DNA of 64,000 nt, taken from positions 1 to 64,000 of the forward strand of contig JAPOIJ010000001.1 of NCBI GenBank assembly GCA_029979005.1. The letters run 5' to 3'. Positions 8,795 through 17,639 of this stretch are shown piece after piece (the first letter of the stretch is position 1; each line of letters opens with the position of its first letter). The DNA comes from Planctomycetota bacterium (lineage in GTDB: Bacteria > Planctomycetota > Planctomycetia > Pirellulales > Pirellulaceae). The position numbers and the translations under genes were made by a program. The notes beneath the pieces were generated by a model that was not told the origin of the DNA, did no database searches, and saw only the letters and a list, made by a program, of their open reading frames with translations.

Positions 8795-9874
8795 TTAGCC
8801 AAGCACAGGAAGTTGTGCCTGCACCGGGCTTTCGGCGGCATTCTTTGCCAGCGTTTTGACGAGATTGTGAGCGATTTCTTCCAGGTGCGGAGCGACTTCT
8901 TTGTCGTCGAAATTTGCTGCCATCTCACCGGCATCACCGCGTTCCCGCAGTTGGATGTTGATCGGGATATCTCCGAGGAATTCGATGTTGTCCTCTTCTG
9001 CGTATTTCTTTGCACCGCCCTTGCCGAAGATGTCGTACTCTTTGCCATTGTCTGGGCAAATGAAGCTGCTCATGTTTTCAATTAAACCGAGGACGGGGAT
9101 TTTGACTTTGCGAAACATGCCGACGGCTTTAATGGCGTCGATCAGCGCGACTTCTTGTGGTGTGCAGACGATGACGGTTCCGGTTAGCGGTAGCATTTGC
9201 GAGAGACTCAACGCGATGTCGCCGGTTCCGGGTGGCATGTCGATGATGAGGTAATCGAGGTCGCCCCAGTCCGTTCCCTGGACAAAAGTTTTGATCGCGG
9301 AATGAAGCATGGGGCCTCGCCAAATGACCGCTTGGTCTGGTGGAACCATGAAGCCAATGCTCATTAAGGGAATTCCATTAAAGTCGAGGGGTTGAATCTT
9401 CTCGTCGACTTTTTGTACTTGGCCTCGAACGCCAGTGAGTTGCGGGACGCTGGGGCCATAAACGTCTGCGTCGAGAATTCCAGTTTTGCAACCGGCTTTT
9501 TTCAGTGCCAGAGCGAGACTGGTTGCTACTGTGCTCTTACCAACACCGCCCTTCCCTGCCGCAACAGCGATCACGGCCTTGGCTGTTAAACCGACTTGTC
9601 CAACTGGTTGGGCTGGCCGCGCGTGCTCCGTGATTTCCACTGAAATTTTCTCTACTTCATTCGATAGATTTTCATTTAGCAGTGTCGTGATTTCATTTTC
9701 GAAATCCGCTTTTAACGGTGCGGCAAATGTCGTCAAACCGACTTGGATTTTAAGTTGGCCGTCGTCTGCAGAAACCGAATGAATTTGTTTCGCGAGTTTA
9801 CGACCAGTTTCGGGGTCCTTGACCGTGCCAAGGAGTTGGCGGGCGCGCGTCTCGAGAGTATTTGAGTCTGTCAT
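8795..9874 (-). CDS. mrp: Mrp/NBP35-family iron-sulfur cluster carrier ATPase
   Basis: AVAAGKGGVGKSTVATSLALAL deviant Walker A, DADVYGPSVPQL, YLIIDMPPGTGDIALSL. Start placed at MTDSNTLETRARQLL (9874) rather than at the upstream 10027 ORF start. Confidence 0.92.
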   Translation of the reverse strand: MTDSNTLETRARQLLGTVKDPETGRKLAKQIHSVSADDGQLKIQVGLTTFAAPLKADFENEITTLLNENLSNEVEKISVEITEHARPAQPVGQVGLTAKAVIAVAAGKGGVGKSTVATSLALALKKAGCKTGILDADVYGPSVPQLTGVRGQVQKVDEKIQPLDFNGIPLMSIGFMVPPDQAVIWRGPMLHSAIKTFVQGTDWGDLDYLIIDMPPGTGDIALSLSQMLPLTGTVIVCTPQEVALIDAIKAVGMFRKVKIPVLGLIENMSSFICPDNGKEYDIFGKGGAKKYAEEDNIEFLGDIPINIQLRERGDAGEMAANFDDKEVAPHLEEIAHNLVKTLAKNAAESPVQAQLPVLG

Positions 9875-9935
9875 TTTTTGTTGTTCAGGGAGTAAATGGG
9901 GTATCAGTGAGTCGATTTTACGTCCGCGATTGATT

Positions 9936-10358
9936 TTAGGGAGTGGGCCAAGGAAGATTTGTCCAGACATTCTGCTCGACAGATTTCTCAGTGTGGATCC
10001 GGTATTGGTAGTGACGCTGGATCGCAATCGCCAGAGAGGTGATTTCTGCCACCGTCCGGTAGTGACCGCAATTGCCCAGCTTTCTTAATTCGCTCTGCCA
10101 TAATGGGTTAGGTAGTTTTCCGACGGTAAAGGTCTTGATCTGGAAAGAATTATTTTCCAGGCGGGCTAGTTGGCCAGGAAGAGAGTCCAGTGAGCGGTTG
10201 GGTATCTCAATTACAACCGCAGTTGCGTTGATTTTTAGCGCCTCGTCCCACAGAGACTCATAATTCAGAACCCAGGAAAGCCGAAAATGACTAAGTTTTT
10301 GTGAAATCAAAGAGCACCACTGGGGAGAGCGGGCCCAGATAATGACGGTTGGGTTCAT
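9936..10358 (-). CDS. hypothetical protein, translationally coupled to the upstream AAA+ regulator
   Basis: 140-aa ORF whose ATG overlaps the TGA of the upstream gene (ATGA). Confidence 0.6.
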   Translation of the reverse strand: MNPTVIIWARSPQWCSLISQKLSHFRLSWVLNYESLWDEALKINATAVVIEIPNRSLDSLPGQLARLENNSFQIKTFTVGKLPNPLWQSELRKLGNCGHYRTVAEITSLAIAIQRHYQYRIHTEKSVEQNVWTNLPWPTP

Positions 10359-11803
10359 TCAAGTTCCTCGAATGCGGACGAGTCGATTTCGTCACTTGAG
10401 CTTATCTGAGGGGTTGCCTCTTTCGGTTGGTCCGTAAAGTTGTGCAGTCTGCGAAGCAGTTTGGGGCGACTAATTCCAAGCAAAGAAGCGGCCTTGGCCT
10501 TATTCCCTTTGGCTTCTTTCATTGCTCGTGCGATGAGTTCTTCTTCAACCTGTTTCAGGAACTCATCGAGGTTAATTTTTGTTTCCTTGGCTGTGCCAAT
10601 CCGCATCGCTTTTAGCGATTGTTGAAACTCATCGGGCAGGTCCTTGGAATGGATGATAGTGGATGTGGCGTTACGAGCGGCGAGTTGAATAGTTCGATTA
10701 AGTTGGTCGATGTTTTCAGGCCAGTTGAATTCGAAAAATAGTTGCAGCGTCTCGTCGGCAAAACCAGTAAGTTGTTTTTTTCGATTGGTGTTGTCTCGCT
10801 CAAGAAGTGCCTGAGAAAGTAGCGGGATATCTTCCATTCGTTCAGAGAGGGGGGGCATGTCAATGACCATGACACTAAGTTGGTCTGCCAATTCGCTTGA
10901 GAAATGACTGGCGGTCGTTAGCTCGTTCTGCGACAACGTTGAAGTGCTGATGGTTCTAAAGGGAAATTCTGGAAGCTGAAGGAATCTCAGTAATTCATTT
11001 TGAGCTGGCGGTTCCAGGCGGTCGACGTCGAGAAGAAGGAGCCAGGTTTGTGTATGCGAATTCTTTTCGCTCCGAAGGATTTCGTCGATCCGTTGCTGGA
11101 TTAGTTTCTGATCTGCAATCGTACAGTGGATTGGCAGGAGGTCGATGTGGCGTTCGGGGCTGCGAGCTGTGTGGATGACTCTTGCAAAGTGCTCCTTGCC
11201 GCACCCCGGGGGGCCGGTGATGAGCAAGTCCGCATCGCATTGAATTGCTGCGGTTACTCGCTTAAGGCCTTGCCGGGAAAACGAGCTCGAGCCAACCATA
11301 CTTTCGAGAGAGTGGGTGTGATTGGATTGTGCGTGGATCTCGGCTAATTTCGTGTGAAGGGATTCCGGTAAGAGGTTGGCTGATTCGGTTTGTGGTTCTG
11401 GTGGCGCTTGGGAAGTGTTCGGGTTGCAGAAAACCAGCAAGCCCAACGGGTTTTTATCCGCATCATTCAGTTGAATAGTCCAGGCTGATTTCCAGCTTGT
11501 TTGATTATTCTCATTGATCGTAAAGGCTGTGAACGACCGAGGGGCAGATGTCGTCGGGTCTTGTGGTTCGAAGTGTGATGGCGGCGGGCAGAGTCCGTTG
11601 ATCTTGTCTTGAGTCGCGTTCGAAGCTTGACTTGAAAAAAACAATTGAACACCGACAATCTGCTCGAGTTCGGTTTCACACCATTGCCCGCAGGCTGGGT
11701 TGGCGTAGGTGATTTCAAAATCGACATTGACGAGGTAGACAGGCGATGCCGAGCGGTCAAACGATCGGTTGAGTATCCGAGGTGAGGGTTTGGGGATTGC
11801 CAT
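10355..11803 (-). CDS. NtrC-like AAA+ regulator with PAS-like N-terminus and Fis-type HTH
   Basis: PAS-like SPVYLVNVDFEITYANPACGQWCE; Walker A GPPGCGKEHFARVIH; LLLLDVDRL; PPLSERMEDIPLL; C-terminal Fis HTH GNKAKAASLLGISRPKLLRRL. Start placed at MAIPKPSPRIL (11803). Confidence 0.8.
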   Translation of the reverse strand: MAIPKPSPRILNRSFDRSASPVYLVNVDFEITYANPACGQWCETELEQIVGVQLFFSSQASNATQDKINGLCPPPSHFEPQDPTTSAPRSFTAFTINENNQTSWKSAWTIQLNDADKNPLGLLVFCNPNTSQAPPEPQTESANLLPESLHTKLAEIHAQSNHTHSLESMVGSSSFSRQGLKRVTAAIQCDADLLITGPPGCGKEHFARVIHTARSPERHIDLLPIHCTIADQKLIQQRIDEILRSEKNSHTQTWLLLLDVDRLEPPAQNELLRFLQLPEFPFRTISTSTLSQNELTTASHFSSELADQLSVMVIDMPPLSERMEDIPLLSQALLERDNTNRKKQLTGFADETLQLFFEFNWPENIDQLNRTIQLAARNATSTIIHSKDLPDEFQQSLKAMRIGTAKETKINLDEFLKQVEEELIARAMKEAKGNKAKAASLLGISRPKLLRRLHNFTDQPKEATPQISSSDEIDSSAFEELE

Positions 11804-12083
11804 GAGAGTGGTTGGGAGTCGTAAAATTTGGAACCTCGTGAGGGCGGTCAGCCATCGGCACGGCCCCTTATAATTTAGCTTAAACCGCATGGTGGATTCA
11901 AATTTCAGGCCCTCTGTTCCACGTTTTTCGCAGAATCCAATGATTAAGTTCGGATGTCTGATTCAGGCAGGCCGATTGAGCTATAGAAAAGATCTCTTGA
12001 TCGTTATATTCAGCGTGGTCTGATCTTGTAGAATCAATACAGATTGGTCGCACTGTTTTGAAAATTTTACCCAACCGAAATGC

Positions 12084-13094
12084 ATGACCCGAGAACCCAT
12101 TCTTTCAAACAATCCAGTGCCTGAAGAGGATGATCCCAACTTGCGTCCTTCGCGAATGGCCGACATGGTCGGACAGCGCGATGTAATTGCAAGATTGCAG
12201 ATTGCAATTGAAGCAGCGCGTAAGCGAAGTGATGTTCTTGGTCATGTGCTGTTTGATGGCCCTCCGGGTCTTGGTAAGACGACGTTTGCTCATTGCATTC
12301 CCCTCGAAATGGATGTGCCAGTTGATTTTTTGTCGGGCCCAAGTCTAAAGGCTCCGAAGGATCTTGTGCCGAGTTTGACTAATCTTCAGGCCAAGCAGGT
12401 GTTGTTTATCGATGAGATTCACCGGATCCCCAAATCGGTGGAAGAGTATCTCTACACGGCGATGGAAGATTTTCGGATTGACCTGATCCTCGGTGAGGGG
12501 ATCAATGCCCGGACTCACAATATGAAGTTGCAGCCGTTTACCTTAATCGGCGCGACAACGCGGGCGGGAATGTTAACTGGCCCGTTGCGTGATCGTTTTC
12601 AGATTCGAGAGCATTTGGAATTTTACAACGATGAGGATTTGACGGAAATTGTTCGCCGTAACGCGAGTAAATTGAACATTGCAATTTCGGATGATGCAGC
12701 GAGCGAAGTAGCGCTGCGAAGTCGTAGTACGCCGAGGGTTGCGAATAACCGCTTGCGGTGGGTTCGCGACTTCGCTCAGAGTCGAGCCGCAGGAGAGATT
12801 ACCGTCGAAGTAGCACGTGATGCATTGCAGATGGCCGAGATTGATACGCTTGGTCTAGATCGCCAAGATCGGAGATACCTTGATACGTTGATTCGAGTCT
12901 GCATGGGAGGCCCAACAGGCATTGGTACGATTGCTGCGACGATGAATACGGTATCGGATACGCTGGCGGACGAGGTCGAGCCGTTTTTGTTACGCAGTGA
13001 ATTGATTTTACGAACCCCTCGTGGGAGAGTGGCGACGCCCAAGGCATTTGCCCATATGAAATGTGAGATTCCCCCTGAGAACGGATTGTTTTAG
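12084..13094 (+). CDS. ruvB: Holliday junction branch migration DNA helicase RuvB
   Basis: LRPSRMADMVGQ, HVLFDGPPGLGKTTFAH, LFIDEIHRIPKSVEEYLYTAMEDFRIDL, GATTRAGMLTGPLRDRF, GPTGIGTIAATM. Confidence 0.97.
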   Translation: MTREPILSNNPVPEEDDPNLRPSRMADMVGQRDVIARLQIAIEAARKRSDVLGHVLFDGPPGLGKTTFAHCIPLEMDVPVDFLSGPSLKAPKDLVPSLTNLQAKQVLFIDEIHRIPKSVEEYLYTAMEDFRIDLILGEGINARTHNMKLQPFTLIGATTRAGMLTGPLRDRFQIREHLEFYNDEDLTEIVRRNASKLNIAISDDAASEVALRSRSTPRVANNRLRWVRDFAQSRAAGEITVEVARDALQMAEIDTLGLDRQDRRYLDTLIRVCMGGPTGIGTIAATMNTVSDTLADEVEPFLLRSELILRTPRGRVATPKAFAHMKCEIPPENGLF

Positions 13095-13361
13095 TTGATA
13101 ACGAAAGACATTTTCGAAATCAGATTAATTTTCATTTTTTGCGAAATCGTAATTTTGAGGGGCTGTCTCCGGGGTTTCGGTCAGGGCTGGCGGTCGCAGT
13201 AGCAAGCGATTTTGGTGCTTTGCCGGTTTTATACGAAAATTTTAACTGCCAAACAGGGATGTTCGGGGTTGGGGCGGGAATTGATCGCTCGCCCGTCGTT
13301 GACACCAAAATCGACGGTTCTTAGATTGACGGATCAACAAAAACTTCAACGAGGTGATGCA

Positions 13362-14273
13362 TTGACCAAGATTGCTTTTTTATTCCCCGGCCAGGGAGCG
13401 CAGACCGTAGGGATGGCGAAGGAACTCTGCGATGAGTTACCTGCAGCCAGTGATTTATTTAAGCGAGCCGCTGATCTGCTGGGCTACGATTTGGCCGATA
13501 TTTGTTTTAATGGTCCCGCGGAAAAACTAAATTCAACGGTTATTAGTCAGCCAGCCTTGTACGTCAGCAGTATGGCTGTTTTAGAGAAACTAAAGCTCGA
13601 AAATCCTGATGTTTATCAAAATTGTGAAGGCGCTGCTGGCTTAAGCCTCGGTGAATATACGGCATTGGCATTCGCCGGTGGGATGAGCTTTGAGGATGGT
13701 TTAAAGCTGGTTCAAAGACGCGGCCAGGCAATGCAGGAGGCTGCTGACGAGACCCCTAGCTCGATGGTTAGCGTTTTGGGGCTTGATCGAGAACAAACGC
13801 AAAAAGTTTGTGATGAAGCCCGGGTTGATGGAGAGGTTCTGCAAATCGCCAATCTCTTGTGCAAGGGGAATATTGCCGTTTCGGGTGGACTGGCGAGTTG
13901 TGAACGCGTTCCTGCTGTGGCAGATGCAGCGGGGGCTATGAAATCAGTTCCCCTGGCAGTCGCTGGTGCGTTTCACACACCGGTCATGGAATCGGCAGTC
14001 GGGAAGATTTCTGAGGCAATCGCCGAGGTCGAAATACAGCCGACGCGTGTACCTGTGTATTCAAACGTCGATGCCTGTCCTCACACCGATCCGGGTGAGT
14101 TTAAAGAACAGTTGGTAAAGCAAGTCTGCGCCCCAGTTTTATGGCAGGATTCAATTGAGCGAATGCTGGCGGATGGATTTGATGAGTTTTATGAGGTAGG
14201 TGTAGGCCGCGTCCTGAGAAGCCTAATGAAGCGAATTAATCGGAAGACGAAATGTTACGGCGTGCTGGATTAA
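13362..14273 (+). CDS. fabD: malonyl CoA-ACP transacylase
   Basis: IAFLFPGQGAQTVGMAKEL, GLSLGEYTALAFAG (GxSxG), AFHTPVM. Likely TTG start at 13362 after AACGAGG; the supplied ORF begins at 13212. Confidence 0.93.
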   Translation: MTKIAFLFPGQGAQTVGMAKELCDELPAASDLFKRAADLLGYDLADICFNGPAEKLNSTVISQPALYVSSMAVLEKLKLENPDVYQNCEGAAGLSLGEYTALAFAGGMSFEDGLKLVQRRGQAMQEAADETPSSMVSVLGLDREQTQKVCDEARVDGEVLQIANLLCKGNIAVSGGLASCERVPAVADAAGAMKSVPLAVAGAFHTPVMESAVGKISEAIAEVEIQPTRVPVYSNVDACPHTDPGEFKEQLVKQVCAPVLWQDSIERMLADGFDEFYEVGVGRVLRSLMKRINRKTKCYGVLD

Positions 14274-14332
14274 ATCGGATTGGCGCGTTGGGCAGAGACA
14301 AGTAATTTTTGTAAGAGAAATTTGAGGAACAA

Positions 14333-15094
14333 ATGAGTTTGGAATCGATGAAGGTTGATCTTTCTGGGCAAAATGCCATCGTTACGGGAGCTTCTCAAGG
14401 ATTAGGCCGCTCGATGGCTCTCGCCTTGGCCGGAGCTGGAGCCCGAGTTGCCTTGGTAGCGCGGAATGCTGAAAAGCTTGCCGAGACAGCGCGTTTGATT
14501 GAAGAGGCAGGCGGTTCTGCTGAGGTAATGGCCGCTGACGTCAGTCAAAAAGAGGCAATTGAGGAGATCGTCGAAAAAGTCTCGACCGAGTGGGGCAAGC
14601 TAGATATTTTGGTCAATAATGCCGGGATTACACGCGACACGCTGATGCCGATGATGACCGATGAGCAATGGGATGACGTGATTGCGGTTAATCTGCGAGG
14701 TACATTTCTGTTCACTCGCGCGGCATCGCAACGCATGATGCGTTCGCGTTATGGTCGAATCATCAATATTTCCAGCGTCTCCGGCTTGATCGGCAACGCG
14801 GGCCAAACCAATTACTCAGCTTCCAAGGCAGGAGTGATCGGGATGACTCGCAGTCTCGCTAAGGAATTGGGAAAACGGAAGGTCACTGTAAACGCGGTTG
14901 CTCCGGGGTTCATCGAGAGCGAAATGACGGAAAAACTCGGGGATGTGATACTGGGCGAGGTAAAAAAGAAGATTCCAGCCAATCGAATTGGGACTCCAGA
15001 CGACGTTGCGGCTTGCGTTCTGTTTTTAGCGAGTCCTGCTGCATCGTACGTAACTGGGCAAGTTCTGACTGTCGATGGGGGAATGACGGCCTAA
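14333..15094 (+). CDS. fabG: 3-oxoacyl-ACP reductase
   Basis: SDR features: [56 protein letters not shown]. Located between fabD and acpP. Confidence 0.95.
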   Translation: MSLESMKVDLSGQNAIVTGASQGLGRSMALALAGAGARVALVARNAEKLAETARLIEEAGGSAEVMAADVSQKEAIEEIVEKVSTEWGKLDILVNNAGITRDTLMPMMTDEQWDDVIAVNLRGTFLFTRAASQRMMRSRYGRIINISSVSGLIGNAGQTNYSASKAGVIGMTRSLAKELGKRKVTVNAVAPGFIESEMTEKLGDVILGEVKKKIPANRIGTPDDVAACVLFLASPAASYVTGQVLTVDGGMTA

Positions 15095-15303
15095 ACTCGG
15101 GGAAAATAACCATTTTTAAGGCTAAAAAAGTGGGATTCTGGTGATGTTGCCTTGACCCTTTTTGTCGGAATCCTCTATCTTATTGCCGTTGTTCATGTTG
15201 CCACCGAGACGTTTTCGCTGTCATTGCGAACTGTTGAGGGCTGAGATGAGTAATCAACGTTAACAGTTTTCCGCAAGGTAATTTTTTAGAAGGAGGCCGA
15301 TAT

Positions 15304-15546
15304 ATGTCATCGGTCGAAGAACGCGTCGTCAACATCGTTGCTGAGCAACTTGGCGTCGAGAAAGACAAAATCAAACGAGAGTCAAATTTCGTCAATGACC
15401 TCGGAGCAGACTCACTCGACACTGTCGAGTTAGTGATGGAGCTTGAAGAGGAATTTGATATCAACATTCCTGACGAATCTGCAGAGAAAATTCAGACGGT
15501 CGGTGAAGCGATTAGTCATATTGAGAGCTCTTCTGCGACTGCTTAA
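15304..15546 (+). CDS. acpP: acyl carrier protein
   Basis: [27 protein letters not shown], the phosphopantetheine DSL motif. Confidence 0.97.
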   Translation: MSSVEERVVNIVAEQLGVEKDKIKRESNFVNDLGADSLDTVELVMELEEEFDINIPDESAEKIQTVGEAISHIESSSATA

Positions 15547-15598
15547 TTGCAGATGCTGAAATTAAATTGATTCGTTGCAAAACGGTCTTTAAAACAAT

Positions 15599-15636
15599 CC
15601 GCAGGATGGCATTTGGTTATCCTGCGGTTATTTTTT
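15599..15636 (+). terminator. intrinsic terminator/attenuator between acpP and fabF
   Basis: CCGCAGGAT (15599-15607) / ATCCTGCGG (15619-15627) followed by TTATTTTTT. Confidence 0.8.
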
Positions 15637-15802
15637 AGATTTTACGTTTCTGAGAATTGGTTGGCGGTTTCGAATTGAGTAATCTCGAAGCGAAGGTTGC
15701 AGCGATTTCATTGGAATTATCATTGAGTAAAGATGAACTCATCCGAACGGGAGGGGTGAGTTTTACAGCGAAAATAACAGCAGGGAATTCGGGGTTAGTT
15801 TC

Positions 15803-17047
15803 ATGGCGCGACGCGTGGTCATTACTGGATGGGGATTAGTCAATTCACTCAGTTGTGATGTAGACGATTGTTGGAACAGAATTTTGAATGGTGAGAGCGG
15901 GATCCATCGAATCAAGCTGTTTGAGGTTGATGACATCAAAGTGCAAATTGGCGGTGATGTCTACGATTGGAACGCGAACGATGTGATTGGCCAAAAAGAA
16001 GCCAACAAGATTGATCGGTATTCCCAGTTTGCAATGGTTGCGGCGGCCAGTGCTTTCGACAGTTCGGGGATTGATCCTGTTGGCAGTGAAAATGCTGCTC
16101 GCTATGGTTGCATCCTTGGTTCAGGAATCGGTGGGATGACCACGATTTCGGAACAGATGACCCGTCTGGTTCAGAAGGGGCCGAGCCGGGTTTCACCGAT
16201 GACCATTCCCAAATTAATGCTCAACGCCGGTGGTGGCAATATTGCGATTCGCCACGGCTTGCGGGGCCCGAATTACAGTGTTGCGACGGCTTGCGCGAGT
16301 GCCACGAATGCGATGGGCAACGCTTGGGAATTGGTACGATCCAACGTATGTGATCTTGCGGTTACCGGCGGAAGCGAGGCGGCTTTGAGTCGTCTGGCAA
16401 TGTCCGCGTTCGCAAATATGAAAGCTCTGTCTTATTCAAAAGAAGATCCAGCCACGGTAAGTCGTCCATTTGATGCCGGGCGAGATGGTTTTGTATTTTC
16501 CGAAGGTGCGGGGGTGCTGATTTTTGAAGAGTTGGAGCATGCGAAGGCTCGCGGTGCGAACATCCTCGCCGAAGTGGTTGGATTTGGAACCTCCTGTGAT
16601 GCCGGCCATATCACTTCGCCCGATGACACGGGGTCTGGCGCCGCGATGGCTATGAAAATGGCCTTGCAGGATGCGGGCCTAGAGCCAAGCGAAATTGACT
16701 ATATCAATGCCCATGGAACCAGCACACCGTTGGGAGATAAGGCTGAGACCCGTGCTGTGAAGACAATTTTTGGAGAACATGCGTACAATTTGAGTATCAG
16801 CAGCACGAAAAGCCAGTTGGGACACTCCCTCGGAGCGAGTGGCGGAATCGAGTTGATCGTCTCGATCAAGGCGCTGCAGGAAGGCGTGATTCCACCGACG
16901 ATTAACCTGAACACGCCAGATCCTGATTGCGATTTGGACTACACACCGAATGTACCGAAGCAACGCGACATCACTTACGCAATGAGCAATAGTTTTGGGT
17001 TTGGTGGCCACAATGCATCAATCATTGTTAAGAAATTCAGCGAATAA
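15803..17047 (+). CDS. fabF: beta-ketoacyl-ACP synthase II
   Basis: RRVVITGWGLVNSL, ATACASATNAMG, NAHGTSTPLGDKAET, SSTKSQLGHSLGASGG. Confidence 0.95.
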   Translation: MARRVVITGWGLVNSLSCDVDDCWNRILNGESGIHRIKLFEVDDIKVQIGGDVYDWNANDVIGQKEANKIDRYSQFAMVAAASAFDSSGIDPVGSENAARYGCILGSGIGGMTTISEQMTRLVQKGPSRVSPMTIPKLMLNAGGGNIAIRHGLRGPNYSVATACASATNAMGNAWELVRSNVCDLAVTGGSEAALSRLAMSAFANMKALSYSKEDPATVSRPFDAGRDGFVFSEGAGVLIFEELEHAKARGANILAEVVGFGTSCDAGHITSPDDTGSGAAMAMKMALQDAGLEPSEIDYINAHGTSTPLGDKAETRAVKTIFGEHAYNLSISSTKSQLGHSLGASGGIELIVSIKALQEGVIPPTINLNTPDPDCDLDYTPNVPKQRDITYAMSNSFGFGGHNASIIVKKFSE

Positions 17048-17089
17048 TTTTCTGGATTTCGTAGAAACTGCGCTGTGCGTGGTCACCAG

Positions 17090-17110
17090 CGCATCGTGAT
17101 GCGTTCTTTT
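17090..17110 (+). terminator. possible terminator downstream of fabF
   Basis: CGCATC-GT-GATGCG followed by TTCTTTT. Confidence 0.45.
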
Positions 17111-17167
17111 GCTCTTGGGTGCCCCTGCTCCGCTGCCCTTCGACCAGCTGGGAGTTGATACGTAAGC

Positions 17168-17449
17168 CTACTCGTCTTCCGGTTCGCCGACATCGACTTG
17201 ATCCCAGTCGATTGCGGCGTTGTCAGCCTTGAAATTCTTGAGGACCTCGATAGCCGCCGGTTCATCCCGTTTGAAAATTTGAATCGAGATGTCCCCGGGG
17301 GCTTCGGCAATGAAACCAGCGGTGAATCCGCCGATCATGGTGGCGGAGATTCCGGCCTCTTTCAAAGCCTCCACAATTGGTGCGGCTTCGGTCTCGGTTG
17401 GCACGCGTGTTAAGGATGTAAGTTCTTCCGGGCTTTCATTGGGAGACAT
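17168..17449 (-). CDS. DUF2007-like small signalling protein
   Basis: TRVPTETEAAPIVEALKEAGISATMIGG...IQIFKRDEPAAIEVL resembles DUF2007. Confidence 0.55.
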   Translation of the reverse strand: MSPNESPEELTSLTRVPTETEAAPIVEALKEAGISATMIGGFTAGFIAEAPGDISIQIFKRDEPAAIEVLKNFKADNAAIDWDQVDVGEPEDE

Positions 17450-17639
17450 AGCAGCCTTCTTGCAAAACAGAAATGGAATAGATTAGTTGTTCACATAAAC
17501 AGCTGTTTTAGTGGTACGCAAAAACTTACGATAAGTTTCAGAATTACGAATTAAATTAGACAAGTGTTGACTGGGAATCGCCACCTCTAAATGAATGAAT
17601 TTCTGGATTTGGCTGAACGGAGGGATCAATTGGCAGTGA

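Noticed and set aside
9875-10027. N-terminal extension of the Mrp ORF to 10027
   Set aside because: The extension overlaps the end of the upstream 140-aa ORF and lacks family similarity; MTDSNTLETRARQLL at 9874 is a typical start.
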